The notes under the pieces are model-generated. The model was not told where the DNA came from and made no database searches. It saw only the letters and a program-made list of their open reading frames with translations. A DNA stretch of 33,202 nt. It comes from F23-B02 sp963650165. Its GTDB lineage: Bacteria; Bacillota; Clostridia; Oscillospirales; Oscillospiraceae. How positions within the stretch are numbered: position 1 is the stretch's first letter; each line of letters starts with the position of its first letter. The stretch lies in the NCBI GenBank assembly GCA_963650165.1, contig CAVJKX010000016.1, positions 1 through 33,202 on the forward strand. Direction: 5' to 3'. The translations under genes were made by a program, and so were the position numbers. Of this stretch, positions 14,325 to 20,807 are shown piece by piece.

Positions 14325-15012
14325 TGAAGTATCCATCGAGAAAAAGATGCCCAACAGAGTGGACGGCACACTGCGTAAGTTCGCGCTTCGTGTGCCGGAG
14401 TGCATTTACAAATGCAGCGGCATAATCGTTTTCGGAAAGCGCATAAAATCGCTTGTGTTTTCCACTGATCTGAGCATTATCAGGAACGTAAATGCCGACG
14501 CCATCATGGCGGTGTACCCCTTCACGCCGCAGCCGGTGATAACCCAGGCGCTGCTCACGGCGGCGGATATCCCCGTGTTCTCCGGCGTCGGCGGCGGCCT
14601 CACGCAGGGGCAGAGGGCGATAAACCTCGCCATGTTTGCCGAGATGCAGGGCGCAACGGGCGTCGTGCTCAACGATCCGACCTCGAACGAGGTGCTCTCG
14701 CTCGTGCGCCACACGGTCGATATCCCCGTTGTCATCACCATTGCACGCAAGGATGTCGATATCGAGGAGCGCCTTGCCGCCGGAGCGGATATCTTCAACG
14801 TTTCCGCCGCGGCAGATACGCCGGAGGTCGTGCGCAGGATCAAGCAGACCCACCCCGACGTGCCCGTCATTGCGACCGGCGGCCCGACCGAGGCGAGCAT
14901 CATGAGGACAATCGAGGCCGGTGCAAACGCCATCACATGGACGCCGCCCTCCAACGGAGAGGTGTTCCGCGACATTATGGCGGCCTACCGCGAGGGCAAG
15001 CCGCACCCCTGA
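14317..15012 (+). CDS. Conserved TIM-barrel protein of unknown function
   Basis: A 231-residue protein resembling a clostridial family usually labelled only 'hydrolase'. Signature stretches are KSLVFSTDLSIIRN, NADAIMAVYPFTPQP, a Gly-rich SGVGGGLTQG loop and a C-terminal IATGGPTEASIM. The repeating strand/helix layout and the IATGGP and NAITWTPPSNGE loops suggest a TIM barrel with a phosphate-binding site, as in HisA/NanE-like enzymes. No reaction is known to me. The start at ATG 14317 has GGAGAG (14303-14308) upstream. It is the last gene of the S24-DUF3267-M20 operon; no clear terminator follows. Bases 15013-15123 hold nothing recognised. Confidence 0.72.
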   Translation: MHDEVSIEKKMPNRVDGTLRKFALRVPECIYKCSGIIVFGKRIKSLVFSTDLSIIRNVNADAIMAVYPFTPQPVITQALLTAADIPVFSGVGGGLTQGQRAINLAMFAEMQGATGVVLNDPTSNEVLSLVRHTVDIPVVITIARKDVDIEERLAAGADIFNVSAAADTPEVVRRIKQTHPDVPVIATGGPTEASIMRTIEAGANAITWTPPSNGEVFRDIMAAYREGKPHP

Positions 15013-15123
15013 TGCGAAGGCGGCGGGGCGGGATATCGGCTCAAAATGACGGTAAAATGTCATAAACGCCGCAGTCAAACGCGAAAAAGATTTGTAAAAA
15101 CGCACAAAACGGTAAAATAGTGC

Positions 15124-15152
15124 TTGACAAATATGCGTTATGGCGCTAATAT
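15124..15152 (+). promoter_or_regulatory. Promoter of the methionine uptake operon
   Basis: TTGACA (15124-15129), a 17-base spacer, TAATAT (15147-15152). Start point near 15159, giving a leader of about 355 bases before metQ. Confidence 0.85.
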
Positions 15153-15201
15153 GCCCACGTCAAAGCAAAGACGAATTTTTGAGGAAAGGCAGAAAGCATC
15201 C

Positions 15202-15318
15202 ATGAAGAAGCTGAGCAGCAACATGATGATGATGATGTACATGTGCATGTGCCGCATGTGCATGCTTCGTCGCGCTCACTTCGGTCTGGAACTTTCCGGT
15301 GCCTGTTTGACGGCTTAG
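15202..15318 (+). CDS. Met-rich leader peptide (putative attenuator peptide)
   Basis: A 38-codon ORF with Met at 1, 8-12, 14, 16, 19 and 21, and Cys at 15, 17, 20 and 35. The core reads NMMMMMYMCMCRMCML. GAGGAAAGG (15181-15189) is the ribosome site. Its stop codon UAG is exactly the loop of a small hairpin, CGGCT/AGCCG (15311-15323). It lies between a strong promoter and an intrinsic terminator upstream of metQ-metN-metI. A run of codons for the amino acid that the operon imports is the hallmark of ribosome-mediated attenuation, as in trp and his leaders. The peptide itself need not be stable. No T-box or SAM riboswitch was seen. Confidence 0.8.
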   Translation: MKKLSSNMMMMMYMCMCRMCMLRRAHFGLELSGACLTA

Positions 15319-15377
15319 AGCCGAGCCTCTTAAGGATAGCAAACAGCGGAAGGTCGATGACCTTCCGCTGTTTTTTT
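15291..15377 (+). terminator. Attenuator: antiterminator and terminator hairpins before metQ
   Basis: Terminator: 15341-15355 pairs with 15359-15373 (15 bp, core CAGCGGAAGGTC, GAT loop), and T7 follows at 15371-15377. Antiterminator: ACTTTCCGGTG (15291-15301, inside the leader ORF) pairs with CAGCGGAAGGT (15344-15354) at 10 of 11 positions with one G-U pair. The two structures share 15344-15354 and exclude each other. A ribosome stalled on the Met codons (15223-15264) leaves 15291-15301 free and should allow readthrough. One that reaches the stop at 15318 covers it and should favour termination. Confidence 0.8.
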
Positions 15378-15416
15378 GTTATCCCGATTATTTCGGCCCG
15401 AAAGGAGATGTGCCGT

Positions 15417-15512
15417 ATGAAATGGCCGGTAAAGCGAATGTGTCCCCGGGACACAGAGGATATTATCATTCATCAGACGACATCACATCAAAAACTTTTA
15501 AGGAGAAATTAA
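15417..15512 (+). CDS. Second small upstream ORF, coupled to metQ (tentative)
   Basis: A 31-codon ORF (MKWPVKRMCPRD... ending QKLLRRN) starting nine bases after a good site, AAAGGAG (15401-15407), and ending two bases before the metQ ATG. No similarity is recognised. It may help load ribosomes on metQ or be chance. A short TTTCGG/CCGAAA inverted repeat sits just before its ribosome site. Confidence 0.35.
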   Translation: MKWPVKRMCPRDTEDIIIHQTTSHQKLLRRN

Positions 15513-15514
15513 AA

Positions 15515-16399
15515 ATGAAAAACTTCACTAAAATAATCGCACTTGCACTTGCACTGGTGCTCGCATTCAGCCTCGCAGCCTGCTCGACAGACAGCGGCAG
15601 GGATTCCGCCGACGACAGCTCCGACGTTATCAAGATCGCAGTCCCCAACGACACCACCAACGAAGCCCGCGCCCTGCTCCTGCTCCAGGAGGCCGGCATC
15701 ATCAAGCTCAAGGACGGCGCAGGCATCACCGCAACCAAGAACGATATCGTCGAGAACCCGTACAACGTCGAGATCGTCGAGGCCGAGGCCGCAGCTATCC
15801 CCCAGCTCCTGCCCGATGTTGACTATGCGGTCATAAACAGCAACTATGCAATAAACGCAGGACTCAACCCCGTTAAGGACTCCCTGTTCAAGGAAGGCTC
15901 CTCCTCGGCATACAGCAACATCCTCGCAGTCAAGGAAGGCAACGAAAACACCGACGCCGTCAAGGCGCTCAAGGCAGCCCTCGAGAGCAAGCAGGTAGCA
16001 GATTTCATCGAGGAGAAGTACGAAGGCTCCGTCGTTTCCGTAGTCGATAATCTCACCGACGGCTATGACAGCTCCGTCGATTACGCAGCCCTCGCAGGCA
16101 CCACCATTTCCGTCGCGGCATCCGTCACCCCGCACGCCGAGATCCTCGAGGTCGCAAAGGAGATCCTCGCGGCAAAGGACATCACCCTCGATATCCAGAC
16201 CTACAGCGACTATGTCGTTCCCAACAATGTCGTCGAAGACGGCACCGTCCTCGCAAACTACTTCCAGCACACCCCCTACCTCGATGACTTCAACGCAGAA
16301 AACGGCACCCACATCGTTTCCGTGGCAGCCATCCACGTCGAGCCCATGGGCCTGTACGGCGGCACCCAGACCACTCTGGACGCGGTAAGCGGTAAGTAA
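15515..16399 (+). CDS. metQ: Methionine-binding lipoprotein MetQ, circularly permuted
   Basis: A 294-residue lipoprotein: signal peptide with lipobox LAAC (Cys23), so it is anchored outside the membrane to deliver methionine to MetNI. The family segments are in swapped order. Residues about 38-175 correspond to the canonical C-terminal half (IAVPNDTTNEARALLLLQ, IKLKDGAG, DVDYAVINSNYA, FIEEKYEGSVV). Residues about 197-292 correspond to the canonical N-terminal half (ISVAASVTPHAEILE, ANYFQHTPYLDDFN, AIHVEPMGLY). A linker (about 176-196) joins the original C- to N-terminus. All expected blocks are present once, so the fold is probably intact. The start at 15515 has AAGGAGAAATT upstream. Confidence 0.9.
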   Translation: MKNFTKIIALALALVLAFSLAACSTDSGRDSADDSSDVIKIAVPNDTTNEARALLLLQEAGIIKLKDGAGITATKNDIVENPYNVEIVEAEAAAIPQLLPDVDYAVINSNYAINAGLNPVKDSLFKEGSSSAYSNILAVKEGNENTDAVKALKAALESKQVADFIEEKYEGSVVSVVDNLTDGYDSSVDYAALAGTTISVAASVTPHAEILEVAKEILAAKDITLDIQTYSDYVVPNNVVEDGTVLANYFQHTPYLDDFNAENGTHIVSVAAIHVEPMGLYGGTQTTLDAVSGK

Positions 16400-16429
16400 T
16401 CCGAATAATCAAGGAAGAGGGAGACGCTT

Positions 16430-17437
16430 GTGATCGAACTTAAAAATGTAAGCAAAACCTTTGACTCCGGAACGGGAGAGGTGGACGCACTCAAAAACGT
16501 CTCCCTGAGCATTCAGGACGGGGACATATACGGAATAATCGGCATGTCCGGCGCGGGCAAGAGCACGCTGGTCAGGTGCATAAACCTGCTGGAAAAGCCG
16601 TCGGACGGCGAGATAATCGTAAACGGCGAGCGGCTCGATACCATGAGCCCGGCGCAGCTTCGCGCGGCGCGGCGCAGCATAACGATGATATTCCAGCACT
16701 TTAACCTGCTCATGCAGCGCACCTGCCTTAAAAACGTGTGCTTCCCGATGGAGCTTGCCCATGTTCCCAAGGCCGAGGCCGAAAAGCGCGCACGCGAGCT
16801 TCTTGAGCTCGTCGGCCTGCCGGATAAGGCAAACGCCTATCCCGCGCAGCTCTCCGGCGGCCAGCAGCAGCGCATAGCCATAGCCCGCGCGCTCGCGACA
16901 GACCCCAAGGTCCTGCTCTGCGACGAGGCCACAAGCGCCCTCGACCCGAAAACGACCCGCCAGATCCTTGAGCTTATCAAGGACATAAACGCAAAGCTCG
17001 GCATAACGGTCGTTATAATAACCCATCAGATGAGCGTCGTTAAGGAGGTCTGCAATCACGTTGCGATCCTCGACGACGGCGAGGTGGCCGAGGAGGGACT
17101 CGTTGCGGCGGTGTTCGCGGCGCCCAAGTCCGCGGCCGGACGCAGGCTCGTGTTCCCCGGCGGCGTGGACGAAATGGTCTCCGACCCCAAAACCGAGCGC
17201 CGCGTGAGACTCATCTTCCGCGACAGCCGGACGACCGCGATACCTCTCGTCGCGCGTCTGGCGTCGGAGGAGAATATCTTCTGCAATATCATTTCCGCCT
17301 CGACGCAGAAGCTGTCCGAGGAGGTCTACGGGAGCCTGCTCATAGGCATCCCGAGCGCGCAGTATGAGCGCGCGCTGAAATTCATTTCATCCGTTGCAAA
17401 CGTCACGGCAGAGGAGGTTGACGGCAATGTACAGTGA
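16430..17437 (+). CDS. metN: Methionine ABC transporter ATP-binding protein MetN
   Basis: A 335-residue ABC ATPase. Walker A is GMSGAGKST (38-46), signature LSGGQQQR (141-148) and Walker B VLLCDE (161-166), with ATSALDP next and a conserved ITHQM switch His. The C-terminal part (about 245-335) is a NIL domain, which in MetN binds methionine and inhibits transport when internal methionine is high. It starts at GTG 16430 after GGAAGAGGGAGA and overlaps metI by 11 bases. The permease, binding protein and Met-rich leader all support methionine as substrate. Confidence 0.93.
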   Translation: MIELKNVSKTFDSGTGEVDALKNVSLSIQDGDIYGIIGMSGAGKSTLVRCINLLEKPSDGEIIVNGERLDTMSPAQLRAARRSITMIFQHFNLLMQRTCLKNVCFPMELAHVPKAEAEKRARELLELVGLPDKANAYPAQLSGGQQQRIAIARALATDPKVLLCDEATSALDPKTTRQILELIKDINAKLGITVVIITHQMSVVKEVCNHVAILDDGEVAEEGLVAAVFAAPKSAAGRRLVFPGGVDEMVSDPKTERRVRLIFRDSRTTAIPLVARLASEENIFCNIISASTQKLSEEVYGSLLIGIPSAQYERALKFISSVANVTAEEVDGNVQ

Positions 17438-18125
17438 TCTTTTTACCGAAGCCTCAATACAGGGGCTGCTCGACCTGCTGCCGAGCTTCCCGACCGCACT
17501 GTGGGAGACGTTTTACGTCACGGTCCTGAGCACCGCGCTCTCACTCGTCATCGGCCTGCCGCTCGGCGTTCTGCTCGTCGCCGGCGAAAAGGACGGCGTT
17601 CTGCCGCTGCCGGGCTGGCTCATGCGCCTGCTGAACGTTATAATAAACCTTCTGCGCTCGATACCCTTTCTTATATTGATGATCATGGTTCTTCCTCTCT
17701 CCCGGGCGCTCATAGGCACGGCCGTCGGAACGACGGCCACCATCGTTCCGCTTGTCGCGGCGGCCTTTCCCTTCGTGGCAAGGCTTGTCGAGAGCAGCCT
17801 GCGCGAGCTTGACGGCAGCATCATCGAGGCCGCGCAGAGCATGGGCGCATCGCCTTTGCAGATTATCTGCAAGGTCATGATCCCCGAGAGCGTGCCCTCG
17901 CTGATACAGAACGTCACCATTGCCCTGACCACCATCCTCAGCTACTCGGCGATGAGCGGCATCATCGGCGGCGGCGGCCTCGGCAAGATCGCCATCGACT
18001 ACGGCTATTACCGCTACAAGTACCTTATCATGATCGTCGCGGTTATCCTGCTGATCCTGCTGGTGCAGTTTTTCCAGAGCCTCGGCACCTATCTTGCCAA
18101 AAAATGCGACAAGCGCCTGAAATGA
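17427..18125 (+). CDS. metI: Methionine ABC transporter permease MetI
   Basis: A 232-residue inner-membrane permease with about five hydrophobic segments. The EAA-type loop that contacts MetN is visible (EAAQSMGASPLQIICKVMIPE, near residues 144-164). N-terminal ETFYVTVLSTALSLVIGLPLG and the SGIIGGGGLGKIAI block are typical of MetI. The start at ATG 17427 follows GAGGAGG (17411-17417) and lies inside the end of metN. It is the last gene of the unit, closed by the terminator at 18151-18182. Confidence 0.93.
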   Translation: MYSDLFTEASIQGLLDLLPSFPTALWETFYVTVLSTALSLVIGLPLGVLLVAGEKDGVLPLPGWLMRLLNVIINLLRSIPFLILMIMVLPLSRALIGTAVGTTATIVPLVAAAFPFVARLVESSLRELDGSIIEAAQSMGASPLQIICKVMIPESVPSLIQNVTIALTTILSYSAMSGIIGGGGLGKIAIDYGYYRYKYLIMIVAVILLILLVQFFQSLGTYLAKKCDKRLK

Positions 18126-18150
18126 TACATATATTAATATAGTATAGAAA

Positions 18151-18182
18151 TCGGACAGCCTCTGTGCTGTCCGAATTTTTTA
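18151..18182 (+). terminator. Terminator of the met operon
   Basis: TCGGACAGC (18151-18159) pairs with GCTGTCCGA (18166-18174), followed by ATTTTTTA. Confidence 0.88.
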
Positions 18183-18203
18183 CGGTCAAATGAGCCCAAA
18201 TGC

Positions 18204-18232
18204 TTGATTTTGAGACCGATAGCTGATATTGT
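18204..18232 (+). promoter_or_regulatory. Candidate promoter of the YhgE operon
   Basis: TTGATT (18204-18209), a 17-base spacer, TATTGT (18227-18232). Both boxes match 4/6; spacing is ideal. It lies about 60 bases upstream of the start codon at 18299. Confidence 0.5.
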
Positions 18233-18298
18233 CTATGTTAAAGAAAGTTATTTTAGTGTAAGTTTAATTTGACTACAAGTCGATGTAAGGGTGGTACA

Positions 18299-20416
18299 AT
18301 GAAGAATACGTTCAAAATATTCTTTTCCGACATCAGGAGCCTCTCAAGGCATTTCTTTGCGATCGCGGTCGTTATCGCAATAACGATACTGCCGGCGCTG
18401 TATGCCTGGGTCAACATCTACGCCAACTCCGACCCCTACGGAAACACGGGCAATATCAGCATTGCCGTTGCCTCCGACGATAAGGGCTACGAGGGCGAGA
18501 ATAAGGGAGAGGCGATACTCGAGGGCCTGAAGGACAATACGTCGATAAACTGGGTGTTTACCGGCAGCACCGACAAGGCCAGAAAAGGCGTTGACAGCGG
18601 CAAATACTACGCCGCGATACTCATCGGTGAAAATTTCAGCCGCAATATGTACGATCTGAAAAGCGCCCTCACCGATGACGAGAGCGTCATTACATACTAC
18701 GTCAACGCAAAAACCAATGCCATCGCAACGAAAATTACCGACACCGCGGCAGAGACCGTCAAGCAGAATATCCAGGTCGAATATCTGAAGGTGCTGTTCC
18801 AGACCGTTTTCACGACGGGACAGGAGATAAGCGAGGATATAGACGAGGAGCAGGCGGTAAACGCCGTTATATCTCAGCTTACAGACCTCAGCAAGAGCCT
18901 GCGGCAGTACAGCGAATCGATAGGCCGCTTTGTTGACAACAGCTCGTCGATATCCTACGTCCTGTCCGGCATAGGAGGCTCCTCGGCGAATGCGTCGGCG
19001 GCGCTCTCCGGCTCTCAGGCGACGCTCAATTCCGCCCAGGCGGCGGTAACGAACGCGCAGACGGCCATAGACCAGCTGTCCGAGGGCGTTGACGGCAAGC
19101 TCGCAGAGCTCCAGACGGATCTTGACGAGCTGACCGAGGCGCTTAACAAGCTTGCTTCCAGCGAGGTCATAAACGGGACGATAGAGCTGCACAACCAGAT
19201 GGTCGACAGCGCAAAGAACGCAGCCGCGAAGCTTCAGACCCATCTTGAAACTCTGCGCGCCCTGCTTCCCGAAAACAGCGCCCTGAGCGGCACGTCCTAC
19301 GTCGCAAACACCCTTGATGCACTCATCGAGCGCACAAAGCAGATGCAGACGCAGCTTGAGCTGCTGCGCGACGACTCGAGCTTTGCCGAGGATGCGGCAA
19401 GGATAACGGGCGCCTGCGCGGACACCGTTTCGCTCATGCGCTCGATGATAACAAACGAGCTCAAGACCGGCATAGACCTCATGCTCTCGAACCTTTCGAG
19501 CACCATGAATATGATGGGCCCGCTGATAAACAGCCTGGGCATCACGCTTGACGATATAGCTCCCGTCATATCCTCGGCAGGCGATACGCTCAAGTACGTT
19601 TCCTCGGCCATGACGAGGCTTCAGTCGCTCATGGAGCGCGTTGCGGATTCCTGCGACGAGCTGCTGCAGAAGATAAACGAGGGTACGGCCGACGAGAGAG
19701 TGCAGACGCTCATAACCGTTCTCAACGGCAACGCGGAAAAATATGCGGAGTTCCTGTCCGAGCCCGTCAAGGTCTCCGAGGAGACGATATACCCCACCGC
19801 AAGCTACGGAGACGCTATGACGCCGTTCTACTCCGTGCTGGCCATCTGGGTCGGCGGCGTTATCCTCGTTGCCATACTCAAGGCCGAGGCCGAGCCCAAG
19901 GGCCTGCGCAACGTCACCGAGGGACAGAAATACTGGGGCAAGTTCCTGCTGTTTTTCTTCCTCGGACAGGCGCAGGCGGCGGTCATCGTCCTGGGCGATA
20001 TATATCTGCTGGGCTGCCAGTGCATACACCCGTGGCTCTTCTGGGCGGCGGCGGCTGTGACGAGCTTCGTGTTCATCTCGGTCATCTATTCGCTGGCGCT
20101 GGCCTTCGGCGATATAGGCAAGGCCATCGTCGTCGTCATCATGGTCGTGCAGATAGCCGGCTCCTCGGGCTCCTACCCGATCGAGATCCTGCCGGATATA
20201 TTCAGCAAGATCTATCTGTTCTTCCCCTTCCCCTATGCGATAAACGCCATGCGCGAGGCGATATTCGGCATGTACCAATGGGATTACCTCATCTATCTCG
20301 GCGAGCTTCTCATATTCGCCGTCGCGGGTATTGCCATCGGACTTGTCGCGCGCAGACCCTTTGTTAAAATGAACCGTTTCGTCGAGGACGAAATGGAGAA
20401 ATCGGGGGTGCTGTGA
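18299..20416 (+). CDS. YhgE/Pip-family membrane protein 1
   Basis: A 705-residue protein of the YhgE/Pip (phage infection protein) family, related to EsaA and ABC-2 type permeases. The N-terminal helix (about 17-37) ends in LYAWVNIYANSDPYGNTG, the family signature. A large extracytoplasmic region (about 40-500) is rich in predicted coiled coil, for example DGKLAELQTDLDELTEALNKL. It is followed by about five membrane segments to residue 690. The function of the family is unclear; an export or cell-envelope role is assumed. ATG 18299 is chosen because AAGGGTGG lies just upstream; the in-frame codons from 18269 lack a ribosome site. It is the first gene of a four-gene operon. Confidence 0.88.
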   Translation: MKNTFKIFFSDIRSLSRHFFAIAVVIAITILPALYAWVNIYANSDPYGNTGNISIAVASDDKGYEGENKGEAILEGLKDNTSINWVFTGSTDKARKGVDSGKYYAAILIGENFSRNMYDLKSALTDDESVITYYVNAKTNAIATKITDTAAETVKQNIQVEYLKVLFQTVFTTGQEISEDIDEEQAVNAVISQLTDLSKSLRQYSESIGRFVDNSSSISYVLSGIGGSSANASAALSGSQATLNSAQAAVTNAQTAIDQLSEGVDGKLAELQTDLDELTEALNKLASSEVINGTIELHNQMVDSAKNAAAKLQTHLETLRALLPENSALSGTSYVANTLDALIERTKQMQTQLELLRDDSSFAEDAARITGACADTVSLMRSMITNELKTGIDLMLSNLSSTMNMMGPLINSLGITLDDIAPVISSAGDTLKYVSSAMTRLQSLMERVADSCDELLQKINEGTADERVQTLITVLNGNAEKYAEFLSEPVKVSEETIYPTASYGDAMTPFYSVLAIWVGGVILVAILKAEAEPKGLRNVTEGQKYWGKFLLFFFLGQAQAAVIVLGDIYLLGCQCIHPWLFWAAAAVTSFVFISVIYSLALAFGDIGKAIVVVIMVVQIAGSSGSYPIEILPDIFSKIYLFFPFPYAINAMREAIFGMYQWDYLIYLGELLIFAVAGIAIGLVARRPFVKMNRFVEDEMEKSGVL

Positions 20417-20417
20417 T

Positions 20418-20807
20418 ATGGCAAAGAAGCTGAATGTACGCGTCCGTGAAAACAGCACCGATGTGCTATACGGCAAGCTGCTGATGTACGCAGAGCAGGT
20501 GCATCAGAACAACAAGCGCCGCATAAGAAACGGGCTGATAAGCCTTATTATAATCCCGATAGTACTCATTGCGATACTGCTGCTCACGGACAGCTCACGC
20601 ATAGTGTTCCTTATCATATGGATAGCCTGCATGTTCGTCGTCGCGGCATTCCTGCTGTTTGTCGCGTATTCCGACTGGATGCTGCAGACCACGATAAACG
20701 AGCTGTCGCGCGATGAGCTCGGAGAGCTTGACAGCCTTATAAGCGTAAGGCCGCCGCGCAGGGGCCTGAAGCTTCTGCAGAAGATCGAAGAGGAGGTGAC
20801 GAAGTGA
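20418..20807 (+). CDS. Small two-helix membrane protein between the YhgE genes
   Basis: A 129-residue protein not recognised from any family. A basic N-terminus (1-38) is followed by two hydrophobic segments (about 40-60 and 64-86) and a charged C-terminal tail (LSRDELGELDSLI, then LKLLQKIEEEV). Both ends are probably cytoplasmic. It begins one base after the stop of YhgE 1 and overlaps the GTG of YhgE 2 (GTGA), so it is translated in step with both. An accessory subunit of the YhgE pair is a reasonable inference. Confidence 0.75.
   Translation: MAKKLNVRVRENSTDVLYGKLLMYAEQVHQNNKRRIRNGLISLIIIPIVLIAILLLTDSSRIVFLIIWIACMFVVAAFLLFVAYSDWMLQTTINELSRDELGELDSLISVRPPRRGLKLLQKIEEEVTK

Noticed and set aside
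15159..15514. SAM riboswitch or Met T-box in the met leader
   Set aside because: No S-box core or T-box sequence was found; the leader is mostly taken up by the Met-rich ORF and the attenuator hairpins.
15410..15514. Longer N-terminus for MetQ starting at 15410
   Set aside because: It would put 35 residues before a clean signal peptide and lipobox; ATG 15515 has a good ribosome site.
18285..18301. GGGTGGTAC before YhgE 1 resembles the T-box core
   Set aside because: The rest of the T-box (ACCGCG, stem I, terminator) is absent and this is the ribosome-binding region of the gene.
18344..20476. Long minus-strand open frame opposite YhgE 1 (and similar ones opposite brnQ at 7753-9165 and the first gene at 461-2254)
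   Set aside because: The sense-strand genes are recognised families or have strong ribosome sites and terminators; the antisense frames have no family features.
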